Positions 22,041 to 33,036 of a stretch of DNA of 64,000 bases are shown in pieces (the stretch's first letter is position 1; each line of letters opens with the position of its first letter). Under the pieces are notes generated by a model. It saw only the letters and a program-made list of their open reading frames with translations, ran no database searches and was not told the origin of the DNA. The stretch lies in the NCBI GenBank assembly GCA_964016885.1, contig OZ024743.1, forward strand, positions 20,125,295 through 20,189,294, read 5' to 3'. The translations under genes and the position numbers were made by a program. The DNA is from Eledone cirrhosa. Taxonomy: Eukaryota > Mollusca > Cephalopoda > Octopoda > Eledonidae.

Positions 22041-25000
22041 CCTCTTTCAAAAGTGAAGCATTCGTTTTGCTTTTTCTACTGACTAGAATATATGTGGCTC
22101 ACAATATTTGCTTACTCATAGATTTCTCTGCAAACTGGAGCAGTTGTGCCAACCCATTGTTGAATTAATTGTGTTCCTGATGCCAAGATTATCTAATTAA
22201 ACTGATGATCATCTATGAAACAAGCAGGATTTTTATTGAGGTTTACTCCTCTAGATCCGACCTGTTCTACTAGACAATCCCATGATAGCCATATCAGAGG
22301 CACCTCGTGTTGGATATGGCCCCTACCCATGTAGGTCAGTCTTCAAACTGAGAGCGGCTGGGTGCTCAGCTAGAATGAGCATATATTGCATGTCATCAAT
22401 TCATTGAGTGGCATATTGAACAGACAATGGGACACAGGAATGTCACAAAAGACTATCCAGTGCCAACCAGGGAAATCTACTACAGCTCTGCACACTCTTA
22501 AATTAATATATATATATTTACAAACCCATACAATATATACATATTTTCACACCATTGAATGGCCATTGACCTACATGAGTTCCTATGCCCTTTGTCAAGT
22601 TTTGTTTTTCATCCTGCAGAGTGTCCCAAATGACCTTCCTCACCAAGCAAACTTGGTGAGGTTGCCGGTGCGGTTACCAATTGCAGTCAAGAGTACTACT
22701 ACTACTACAGCTGCTACTGCTGTTACTACTGATAATACTACTACTATCAGTGTTGTGATGAATGCAATTTTTCAATAACATCTTTTAATTTTTGCAAAGT
22801 TTAACTATAGTAACACTAAAATGTTTTAGAGTCAAGTCATCTTTTCTAGAATCTCGATAAAAGACAATGCAAATGCACTCAAATCTCCATATCTAGCTCA
22901 TAAAAATTACCAGTTTAACACCAGAAAGAAAATTTAGCTGCTTTTCTTTTTTGACGTCAGACAGAATATTTAGCTGCTCTTCTCAATGCCAAGAAATCGT
23001 ATGGAAGCAAACCAAACTAGCATATAATAACTAAAAAACAGCTAACTGGTAAAAAAAGATAAAATGTGATTCCATAAAAATGTTTCTTCTTCTTTAGATT
23101 CTTTTGCTCCCCATAGAGCTTTGGGCAATGATGAAAGATTTCTATTCCACTTAGTTGCAAGCCTTGTCGTGGGCCTACTCCCAGGCCATTTAGTTGTTTC
23201 TGTAGTAATTTTGATTAATGGAGGTAAGGTTACTAGCCTTGTGCTGCATCCCTCTTCCTTTCTGAACACAAGCTGAAAATTAACCTAACATTTTGAAGTC
23301 AATGGGGAAGGGGTCCATAGCCCTGGATAGGGGCTCATTTCATGTACTATCAGCTGAACCTTGCACTCAAGTCACATTTCTCTGTTTTCAAAGGAATATT
23401 AGATAACACCAGTACCTTAACCTCCAAATCCCAACTAAGTAATATTTGTATATTCCAAATATTCAGATAATTGAGATGGTTGATATCAATCACTTCCAGT
23501 ATCATCTTCATATCCTGACATAACCTATTGCATAACCGATTGTTTTGGTATTTTTATAGTTGTTGCATTGACTATACTTATCTGATATCACTCAGTTTAT
23601 TTCTCTCCAATCTTAACAAGGAGACAATATGCCTATGCCGACATAGTATTGAATTGTCATCATCTACTGCAGGCATATCTTGGCTTGATATTTAGTTTTG
23701 TGGAATTTTTTAATTCACATTGCTATCAGAGATGAGTAACACAACTTCTCTGAGTGTTATCTGAGTTGCACTGTAGTTCTGTACAGAGAGAGAGTAATTA
23801 ATCTCCATTCTGTTTAACAGTCATATGCCAGTTTGTGATCTCCACAAAATACTTCAAGACATTTTCATAGCTCCAAGTCAAATATTTCACTTGTGCCTGT
23901 CACAAATATTTTAACAATAAAGCATATTCATTCATTCTTCTTCAAACATCTTTCTGAAATTCTTTTTTCTGAAGAAAAAATCTTCCACATTCAGTGTATT
24001 CACCTTGAACAATAAAAGATAAAGAATCAAAGGTGATATCTCTGTCAATCCTTAACTCTTTCCACTTGGAAATGGCTTTCACAAGCAATAGGGTGAATTA
24101 TTTTGTTTCTAGAACATAAATCACATTTATAATCATAATAATGTTACCAGTGTCTCCTAACAATATGAAAAGAAAAACATACTTTCTATAAACATTCTAC
24201 GTCTTAATAATTAACATCTTAGAGATATTGTATGATCCATACAAAATCTAAATAATGTCTTGGATGATCAAAAGCTATTTTCACAATCAATAATGTTTAT
24301 CTCTACAACAATTACACTGTATGTTTTGTTTTATATTCAAATTGTTTATCAAAGTGATTTAACTGAATGCGACCTTCTTTAGACTCTACAATACTGTCAT
24401 AGACATTGATAGAGCCTCTTTGCTTTTCTTCTACATCTTTTTCCAATATGAGTTGTTCATGAATGTGGTAAATCTTTAAATCTCCTCTTCATTTCAGAAC
24501 CAATGTTAATTGTCTCTGAGTTTTTCAAAAGGACTGTTCAGTAAAAGGGGGAAGAAAACATTAAGCTATACAGCCTCCATTATTTCATGTATCTGCTGTT
24601 TTCTTTCTCCTTTTATTGTATTTGCAGTAACTAATGAACTGTTTTACAAAATTTCTTTAGCTGTTTTGCCTTTCATTTTATTTTGTATTGATTTTTCTTA
24701 ACACTTGTACAGAGGATCAAAGTTTACCCTTATCAACAAAACCTGTCATAACAGCAAAAATTCAGTTTGAATTATGATCAATTATCAATACGATGTGCGA
24801 AAAATTTTAAGTGAGCTAACAGATTCTCTTGAAAGCAGCCATTGAACTGTATTATTGATTTTTTTTTCATCAGACAAATCAGTTTTACCATTTCTACATC
24901 AAAATACTGGAAATTACGAAAGTATTTTATTCAATAAATATTTCTCTTAAAAGTTTGATATGTCACATTTACTTTGATGCACTTTATAAATTTGAATCTA

Positions 25001-25139
25001 TCATTTAACTTTTTGAAAAATTACTTTAGAACAAAATGAAGCACATTTTATTCAATCATTCAACTTATTTCAGAGAATTTATATATTTGAATAATTTTTA
25101 AGGAGCATATGATTAATAATAACTTAATTTGTAAGGTGG
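22041..25139. other. Long gene-free stretch
   Basis: AT-rich, with a (TAC)n run at 22,693-22,745 and a perfect 10-bp hairpin CCTCACCAAG (22,638-22,661). Short open frames have no recognisable domain. It may be intron of the TBL1-type gene. Confidence 0.4.
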
Positions 25140-25334
25140 AAAGTTACACAAATTGAAGAGTGCTGGATTCAATTCTTTAAAGTGTTTTGTTTCAAACTTC
25201 AAGTTATAAGTTTAAATATTGCCAGAGTTAATTTTGATGTTCATTTTTCCAGGATTGATAAGATACATACTCACAATATTCTGGGACTGACTTCTTCCCC
25301 TGCAGGAATGTGTTCAATTAATATTTAACTTTGG
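25140..25334 (+). repeat. Highly degenerate SINE-B
   Basis: AGGTGGAAAGTTACACAAAT head-like start, then CATTTTTCCAGGATTGATA and TTCTGGGACTGACTTCTTCC. Confidence 0.45.
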
Positions 25335-25535
25335 CAGTAATGCTTTGTGGTATGGAGGTGCATCCTTTTACGTTCTGAGTTCAAATCCTGCCACGGATAG
25401 CTTTTCCTTTCATCTTTACAGGGTCGATAAAATAAAGTATCAGTAACGCATTGGGGTTGATTTAATCAACTTCCCCTCCTCCAAAATTGTTGGCCTTGTG
25501 CCTAAATCAGAAACCAATATTTACCTTAAAAGGTA
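25335..25535 (+). repeat. tRNA-related SINE-A
   Basis: GAGTTCAAATCCTGCCACGG, ACAGGGTCGATAAAATAAAG and TTGGGGTTGATTTAATCAAC; head partly lost. Confidence 0.85.
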
Positions 25536-25797
25536 TGAGGAAGAAATATTAAACACAAAATCATTACAGAATATACCTAACCATTTCTGGAATTTGGCAC
25601 AAAATAACACATTTTGGTAGAAAAGAAGCAGCTGATTACATAAATTCCAGTATTTGACAAACACTGTTTATCAACCTTGCAAGAATACAAGTCAAAGTAA
25701 TCCATTAATGAGATCTGAACTCAGAATGTATTAAGTGATATAACAATACAGCAAGACATTTTCTTCAGTGTTCTATTGATTCTAACATTCATAACCC

Positions 25798-26000
25798 TCT
25801 TAATAATTGTATCTACTTTTGGCACAAGGCCAGCAATTACCCCAGTGCATTACTGGTGCGTTAATTTATCAACTCTGTAAGGATGAAAGGCAAAGTTAAT
25901 CTCAGCAGGATTTGCACTCAGAACGTAAAGAGCCATAACTCTATGCTGCAAAGCATAGTGTCTGACACTCTACCAATACTGCCAATCCACCAACCTTCTC
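25798..26000 (-). repeat. tRNA-related SINE-A
   Basis: The complement of the full SINE-A order, from TTGGCACAAGGCCAGCAATT to ACCAATACTGCCAATCCACC. Confidence 0.88.
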
Positions 26001-26249
26001 TCTTAATGCAGTCTGATTTACTGTGGGGGTCCAAATAGCAGAAAACAAAAGAAATTGCTGCTAAGAAGAAGAAGCATTCATTCTACAAATCTAGACCGAC
26101 CAGTCCAAAGTGTTGTACCTTTCAATACATGCACTATAAACAGAAGAGAATTCTTAGCACAGATAGACCTCATCAGATGCACAAGACTAGACATACAAGC
26201 CAATTCTGAATCTTGCTTATCTTCAACAACAAAGGACATACAACAATGG

Positions 26250-26440
26250 TAGATTGGCAGTATCGGTAGAGGGATGGACGCCATGCTTTGCAGAGAGTTA
26301 CGCCCCTTTATGGTCTGCGTTCAAATCCCACCGTGGTTAACTTTGCCTTTCATCCTTACGGGGTCGATAAAATAAAGTACCAGTAATGCACTGGGATAAT
26401 TGTTGGCCTTGTGCCAAAAGTAGAAACAATTATTAATTTC
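26250..26440 (+). repeat. tRNA-related SINE-A
   Basis: GATTGGCAGTATCGGTAGAG head, TTACGGGGTCGATAAAATAA, end TTGGCCTTGTGCCAAAAGTA. It is inverted relative to the copy ending at 26,000, with 250 bp between. Confidence 0.88.
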
Positions 26441-27221
26441 AAGATTGTTGTGCCAGAAAGTACTAACAACACTTTAACTGTTGTGTATCACAAAACAAAA
26501 CAAACATCGTCATACATTAAGGAACATGCATTCACTCATTAGAGATATGTAATAAATATATGTAATACACATTATCTAAGAATATAAAAGTTGCTGCTGA
26601 AATATGAAAGCTGCTACTGGGTGTTATGACATTCATCATATTGAATAAAATACATCTCAAGTTAACAAAAGCACAAAATATTAAGAATGTTGGGATATCT
26701 TAGTAATCTTAAACGAATCACAAGAGTGAATCTATAATAAACTTTTGGAATTACCTGTCAATCAGCAAAACTTTTATATCAAGCTTTCCAAAGAAATTAA
26801 ATGTTCACCCAAAAGGAAATGAATCCTTGCCTGGGGAAAAGTAATAATATTGAAAAAAACAATATCTTATTGATCAGTTAATAAATTTTGATGCCATAAG
26901 TGAATATAGGATAAATGAGTTTTATTGAAACCAAGATGGGTGACATAAAAGTACTTAGCAATGTTTCAAATTCATGGATTTTGGAAACTTCAGTCATAAA
27001 AATATCACCCAATAAAGAGAAAATATATTTCTAAAATGATGTGGATAGCACATTTGACAGCGAATCAAACAACAAACTTATGTGTTGACATTTTATATTT
27101 CTTTACATGTAATGTGATGTCCACATAACATTCAATTGAGCTGTAAAATGGTTCTACAATGTTAAATAGATTAGAGTTGAGAGTAACAACAATGGCAGTG
27201 TAAAATGTTTTATCAGCTTAC
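26441..27221. other. Gene-free stretch
   Basis: AT-rich; nothing supported. Confidence 0.35.
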
Positions 27222-27306
27222 AATAATAAGTTCAACCACTCTCTTGGGTATAGCAAGAAGAGAATGACCTTCATCAAATATGAAGATGATGTCTTTGTTG
27301 GGGATC
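27222..27306 (-). other. Candidate 85-nt internal exon, unidentified
   Basis: On the minus strand an acceptor (AAATTTTAG) precedes 85 open bases and a GTAAGC donor follows. The frame is fixed by being open throughout: IPNKDIIFIFDEGHS, then LLAIPKRVVELII. Four hydrophobic residues followed by DEGH resemble a helicase Walker B box, but I cannot name the protein. If real, the exon lies opposite to the TBL1-type exon. Confidence 0.35.
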
Positions 27307-27582
27307 CTAAAATTTAAAGAGTTATGAAATTCACAGAATCTAAAAATGTTACAAGTACAATATCACTGCACATATTCAAAGGAGTAAAACATAAAATATC
27401 AAGTAAAACTATAAGAGCTTTTCTATCCTCTCTTTGTTTACTGTCTAAAAATTGCTGATGTTTAGAACGATGTCAATCCTTATCAAAGGCATTGAAACCA
27501 TCACCATTCTACCTTCTTATGTGTATGAAGGAATAACTTATCTAATGTGTCATTTCTTTATTTAAGATGTAAATATATCATT

Positions 27583-27797
27583 TAACCCTTTAGCATTTAA
27601 ACCGGCCACATCTGACCAGAATTCTCTCACCTCGTTCAAACTGGCCATAACTAGCTACTCATACTGATGTTAAGGTATTGTTCTCAAAATAAGTAATCTC
27701 AAAATCTCATAGATTCAATATTATGTGAGATAAAGGCTTTACCATGAAAATATAATAGTAAATATAAAGTAATGTAAATGCTAAAATGTTAAGAGAT
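27583..27797. mobile_element. MITE-like repeat (MITE-2), copy 1
   Basis: It begins TTTAACCCTTTAGCATTTAA and ends with the imperfect inverse TAAATGCTAAAATGTTAAG. The core has CCAGAATTCTCTCACCTCGT and AAGGTATTGTTCTCAAAATA. The same core occurs inverted at 39,258-39,493. Confidence 0.7.
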
Positions 27798-27799
27798 TT

Positions 27800-28410
27800 T
27801 GCTACTATTTCCTGCATGCCAAACGACCACATAGAGGTTCTTTTATAGGCATGTTTCTCTAATGTTATCTACTCTATGTAAAATGCTAAATCAGTGTATA
27901 TTCTGATTGTTGATTGTTGATTGTGGATACGGATGTTGCAGGTTGACAATCAAACATATGGATGACGCAGAAATCAATGAACTAAATAAAATATAACACA
28001 ATCAAATAAAGAGATAAATGAATAGCTTAGGAAGCTATAGATATGTTAGATGCATTAGATAATTATTTAATAAATTTAAAAGCCAAAAGCATAAATTGAT
28101 ATGGTGCAATACCCAAGCTGTTTCTGTATTAAGTTACATATGTAATTTTCTCATCTGGAAGTTTAAATAAACAAATAAGTAGATGAAAACAAGAAAATCA
28201 ATAATAATATCTAAAGTAATCCAATTGAATAAGGATACTGAAATATAAGCATTAGGAATTCTGATAGATAAATGACTTCTACAATTAGAAAACTAACACT
28301 CATACCTACAGCAGAAGACTTTACATGGTTACTTGATGTACTAGAAATAGAAGCTAAACATACCTTAAATCACATATTTAGGACACCAGATAATCTAGTT
28401 TTAAATTCAT
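27800..28410. other. Gene-free stretch
   Basis: AT-rich; nothing supported. Confidence 0.35.
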
Positions 28411-28411
28411 T

Positions 28412-28490
28412 TATTATCATCATCCTTTTTACATCTGCTTGTCCATGCATGCATGCATGGGTTGGACAGGTTTTTTCCAGTGCTTCCCCC
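28412..28490 (-). repeat. RTE-like LINE/SINE tail
   Basis: ATCATCATCCTTTTTACATC and CATGCATGGGTTGGACAGG are the complement of the shared 3' end. Confidence 0.65.
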
Positions 28491-29143
28491 ATTAATTATT
28501 GCCTCCTTTTGTCCTCTCCTTGTTGAAGTTTGGTGTTTTGAAATCCTCCTCTGTCCACCTCTGTTCAACAGGATGATCATAGCTGGAATGTTTTTGATCA
28601 TAAATTGGTTTAATCATTGCTAACCTCGGGACTAAATCATAACAATAACAACTAAGGAATTGTTTCAGTGATTAGACTTAGATATGCAACAAAACCTTTG
28701 ACACTTTATAGTATACAATGCTAACAAGAATTAAAACATCATTTGAATGTAACAGTTTATACATGATTTAAATGGGTATCATGGCTTTTCCTTGGGGCAA
28801 TTGTTTCAGTTCCAATCCACAATCAAGTCACATGCCAAGCAAGTACAACACTGAAAATAATTGATTATTTTTTACTTTTAATGAAGTCAATAAATAATAG
28901 TGAGTGACTTCTAGTGCCTTCAGTCCCTAACCAGCCATTTTCCTCTTCAATAGAAATAGCAATCAAATATTTTTCGAAAATTTAGCTTTGCCATTTTAAA
29001 AAAGGAAAAAGACATATTAGAGAATGTAGTACTTGGTGGATTGTGAGGCCATCTTCACTGGAATGTTTTTGTTGAGGGTTCTCCTCAATCAATTCCAACA
29101 AGCTAAACAATGATAACAATTTGTTTTCACTCTTAATGTGGTG
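28491..29143. other. Gene-free stretch
   Basis: No gene supported. AGAAATAGCAATCAAAT (about 28,952) recurs in variant form at 34,943 and 10,070 and may mark an old dispersed repeat. Confidence 0.3.
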
Positions 29144-29317
29144 GATATTATTAATATTCGGTTTGTTTACAAGTAAACAGCCTCATAAAACACCACGTGG
29201 TAGATGACAACAGTTGTTTTCTCTCAGCTACCAATGGAATAATAGGATGATGTCATCATTTAACATATGGTGTTTATGAGGCTGTTTACTTGTAAAGAAA
29301 CCGAATATTTATAATAT
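29144..29317. mobile_element. MITE-1, 174 bp with about 50-bp terminal inverted repeats
   Basis: The left arm (29,144-29,195) holds AATATTCGGTTTGTTTACAA and CAGCCTCATAAAACACC. The right arm (29,268-29,317) is its complement with about one indel and a few mismatches. The internal 72 bp has no ORF. It is non-autonomous; the superfamily is unknown because no target-site duplication is certain. Confidence 0.8.
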
Positions 29318-29332
29318 GGTGATATTATTTGG

Positions 29333-29520
29333 TGGATTGGCAGTATCAGTAGCGGGTCGGACGCCATGCTTTGCAGCACAGTTACATCTCTTTACAGACT
29401 GAGTTCAAGTCCGGCTGAGGTTAACTTTGCCTTTCATCCTTACAGGGTCGATAAAATAAAGTACCAGTAATGTACTGGGTATTTACTGGCCTTGTGCCAA
29501 AAATAGAAACAATTATTATT
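29333..29520 (+). repeat. tRNA-related SINE-A
   Basis: TGGATTGGCAGTATCAGTAG head through TTACTGGCCTTGTGCCAAAA. Confidence 0.88.
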
Positions 29521-29924
29521 ATTCACTCACAAATACAATGATAACATATATATGATTTAAGGGTTATGGAAACATAAGTGAAATATGATGATTTTTAACT
29601 TCACATCTAAATATAACATAGAACACAATAAACATGATATTGTTGTTATCTAGAATATAAAGAAAGCAGATAATACTGATAAACACTATTACTATACATT
29701 ATGATAATCTCTGTTATAATACATTGTGATAATTGCCATTACACCCTGGGGACTTTAACTCTGGGTAGTATTATTGTGATGTCATTGTGGCATACAATAT
29801 GTCTTGGGCATTTTCAACTTGGAGACCATTCCTTCTCTAGATATGACCACAGCCAATTTCTTCAAGATAGGAGAGAAAGGAAGAAGAATTTACCATTTGG
29901 TACTCAACTGGTATTATATTTAGT

Positions 29925-30115
29925 GGATTGGCAGTATCGGTAGAGAGTCGGATGCCATAGAGTTATGGCCCTTTGCGATCTGAGTTCAAATCCCGCCGAG
30001 GTTAACTTTGCCTTTCATCCTTATGGGGGTCGATAAAATAAAGTACCAGTAATACACTGGGGTCGATTTAATCGACTTTACCCTCCCCCCAAATTACTGT
30101 AGAAATCATTATATT
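29925..30115 (+). repeat. tRNA-related SINE-A
   Basis: GTGGATTGGCAGTATCGGTA, GAGTTCAAATCCCGCCGAGG, CACTGGGGTCGATTTAATCG. Confidence 0.9.
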
Positions 30116-30439
30116 CAGTCACTCTAAACAAAGTTGATATCAGCAACATTTGAACTCACAATACATAGAGTTGGAGAAAATACCACAAATAATGGTGTTT
30201 ATTACCATTACTATAATGTTGAGAATCATAATTATCATACACAATGACCCTAATATATGTAATAAACCAAAGCAAACATGCGTTAAATGTGTAATACTAG
30301 CAATTAGGTTAACAACACTACAAACAACAAAGTAGCACAGTTTTATACATCAACGTTTGTTCATTATCTTGCTTCTCTCTCTTCTTCTCTCTGCATATAT
30401 TACAACTTCTGACAAGTATAATTATTATTTGATGGCTTG

Positions 30440-30795
30440 CATAGTAAATCTAATGGCTACAGGATGCTCTAATGTTTGTTAACAAGGACCTTAGATAGAC
30501 ATTACTTTCCTGAGGTGTACAGTACCCAGCAGGACAGTCTTTTGTGGGAAAGCAATTTATGATTTGAAGTCTATTTGTTCCATACACTCTTACCGTTTTA
30601 ATGGCATTGAACCAAAAGCTCCAATCACAACTGGGATTATTTTGTTGTTGTCCTGTGATATTGACCACATTTGTGCAATTTTGATGTCCTAGTCAGTATA
30701 TATAGTGTGTTTCTTTTCAATTCTTTCAAGGCTGGGAAGGTAACATCAACAATATGGCATTCCCACCTATTTCTATGTATAACTACAATACATTT
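30440..30795 (-). pseudogene. LINE C-terminal endonuclease-like remnant
   Basis: Across frames and stops, the minus strand reads VGMPYC, LERIEKK, DIKIAQMWSIS and then IIPVVIGAFGSMP. This order matches the C-terminal (restriction-like endonuclease) end of LINE proteins I recall from flatworms, hydra and cephalopods. Heavily decayed. Confidence 0.5.
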
Positions 30796-30799
30796 TAGA

Positions 30800-31390
30800 G
30801 AGTTCTGGTGTCCTTGGCCCTAGGGCCACCTCCCTACTCACCATGATGGGCACAGAGTTGGCTACTCACGTGTCTGAGTCGTGAGCTGGAATGGCTCTTC
30901 CAGCGTGTCTCCCTAACCATTCTCCGGGGAAATGCTTTCTCTATTCTATTAGAATAGGGCAGCGAGGCAGCTAGCAAGTGAGCCCTCATTTGCTTATAAT
31001 AGAAAGAGAAAGAGAGAGCAGGGGAGATGGAGGTAGTGATAGTGGGAGGCTGGTTTCTTTGTGTTCAGACCTGGTGTATATGCATGTGTTTCATGGACAC
31101 ACACTCACACTAAGACTTACTAACAGGGTTAAAAGCAAGTTTTCCATTATCATAGAATAAAAGGTTTCAGGCAGGTTGGTAAGAAAAAAAGGGTTACACA
31201 GTTTGTGGACTACAATACTAGGTCTGTTGTGTTTAATTCTCAGTAGTCTGTTTGGATTGTGAAGTCCCAGTGCATCTTGGATTTGTCTCTTTCATCAAGA
31301 ACACTTTCTGGGACATGCTACTACAACTTATCAGACAACCTCATACCCATATTTGTTTCAAATTGGCCATTGAAAGTACACACAGATCTA
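30800..31390. other. Unassigned sequence
   Basis: GC-richer 30,810-30,960, then an (AG)n-like run at 31,003-31,018. No gene is recognised. Confidence 0.3.
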
Positions 31391-31392
31391 TC

Positions 31393-31445
31393 TAGTAGTA
31401 GTAGTAGTAGTAGTAGTAGTAAAATTATTAGCAGCAGCAGTAGTT

Positions 31446-31520
<75 letters not shown>

Positions 31521-31544
31521 AAATTATTAGCAGCAGCAGTAGTT

Positions 31545-31589
<45 letters not shown>
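31393..31589. repeat. (AGT)n array with a repeated interruption
   Basis: (TAG)n is broken twice, 96 bp apart, by the same AAAATTATTAGCAGCAGCAG-TAGTTG segment (31,421 and 31,517). This indicates an internal duplication of array plus interruption. The long poly-Ser and poly-Leu frames are artefacts. Confidence 0.95.
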
Positions 31590-31910
31590 CCAAAAAAAAT
31601 TCATTATCCTATATCATTTTATTTTAAAATAAATTTAGCTAATTTAAATTCTGGGGGTTGTCTCTGCTGTGTTTTTAACCAGTTTTTTTATTAAGGTATT
31701 GATTGTTTCTTCTCTCTCTATTGATGTAATTTTAATTAATGAAAATGTCTCTGTTCATTATATTAAGTATGTCAGTGTCCACTTCTCTAGGCCTATAATA
31801 TTTTGAGAATTTTATTTCAACTAGTGAAACTCTGTGGGCCAAACTTTATGTGAAATATTTTACTGGCAAAGAAATGTCCTGCTTACATCATATATATATA
31901 TTATTTCACT
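31590..31910. other. Unassigned sequence
   Basis: AT-rich; nothing supported. Confidence 0.3.
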
Positions 31911-32760
31911 TCCACTAGCTGCTATCCTCACCATCGGTACCCCCCGCCCACTCCATCCATGCCCTCTTCATGTTCTTTATTCCTTAGCTATGCCCTTCCC
32001 TTAAAATGCCTGGATACTGTCACTGTCACAACCTTGTAGCTATTCTTTTACCCCTAATGCACCTCACCCATTCTCCCTCAACTATCACCCCTTAGCTATT
32101 CTCCATCCCCCTTGCCCAACACATATTAAGAGCCCACCCCTCCCCGCGAGATAATAATTACCATCCATGCCCCATATCTCCACCACTTCAGTGTTTTCAC
32201 CACTGCATCCCCTTCCCAACTCATCACCTGTCAAATCACACCACACTTGGCATATCTTCACAATAAACGCAACAAGTACTCACCATAAAGTTGTTGGTAA
32301 TAGGAAGGGCATCCAGCCATAGAAAGCTTGCCAAATAAAGGGTTGGGAGGACCCTTCAGTTGTGTCACTGACATGACAGCCTCCGTAGTGTTGGTGATCT
32401 ACACAATAAACACACCCAGTACATGCAGTAAGGTGGTTAGTTATAGGAATAGCATCCTATCCTCACCCTCTAAATACATCTGCCTCTCTTCTATAAAGTA
32501 GATAGGGCTCTTCAGTCAAGTCAACAATTACTGCCAACAGTCTCACTAGTGCCATAGTAAAATATATCCAATACATTTTGTAAAGTGCTTGATGTTTAGG
32601 AAGAGCATCTAACCATAGAAACTGTGCAAAATAGACTGGAATGACTGTTTAGTTGTGTCAAGGACATGATAACTTTCTTAGTGCTTGTGCCATGAGAAAA
32701 TATCCCCAGAATACTCTGTAAAATGGGTGCTTATAACATTTCACTTTAAAAACCATACTA
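31911..32760 (+). repeat. Expanded LINE 3' UTR-like repeat block
   Basis: A C-rich segment (31,915-32,250) resembles the C-rich start of the 3' UTRs after copies A and E. Three diverged tandem units of about 145 bp follow (about 32,262, 32,403, 32,560). Each has a GTTNGTNNTAGGAANGGCAT-like core and ends near a TCAGTTGTGTCA-like motif. Related single units lie at 41,870 and 48,540. Confidence 0.55.
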
Positions 32761-33036
32761 AAACCAAAACATATATAAGTGGGACACAGCTATCTGCCTA
32801 TCTACGAGGACAGTAGCTGCGATAACTACTATGTCCATGATGACTCGTCCTAATAAACTGATTCAAAAGAAGAAAACATTATATCCCAATGGGATGCCTG
32901 TTTTGATGCCCATCTCAATGATGGCGTAATTATTGAGATGTACTTATGAAATGGCCTTCTCAATATCTTGCTCATGTCAGTGTCAAAGCTAAACACTTAG
33001 CTGATAAATGTCATGATGATGATTATGATAATATAG

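Noticed and set aside
22638..22661. 10-bp hairpin CCTCACCAAG as a terminator or small RNA
   Set aside because: A stem of this size is expected by chance in 64 kb, and there is no flanking support.
24495..24545. Short exon ending the frame MLIVSEFFKRTVQ
   Set aside because: The acceptor is reasonable, but 15 codons with no homology or poly(A) context are not enough.
29330..29420. tRNA gene in SINE-A copies
   Set aside because: The GGCAGTATCGGTAGAG and GTTCAAATCCCGCC boxes recur at over ten loci within the same SINE body.
31259..31627. Open frame with long poly-Ser (plus) and poly-Leu (minus)
   Set aside because: It is a direct translation of the (AGT)n microsatellite, with no start context or conserved flank.
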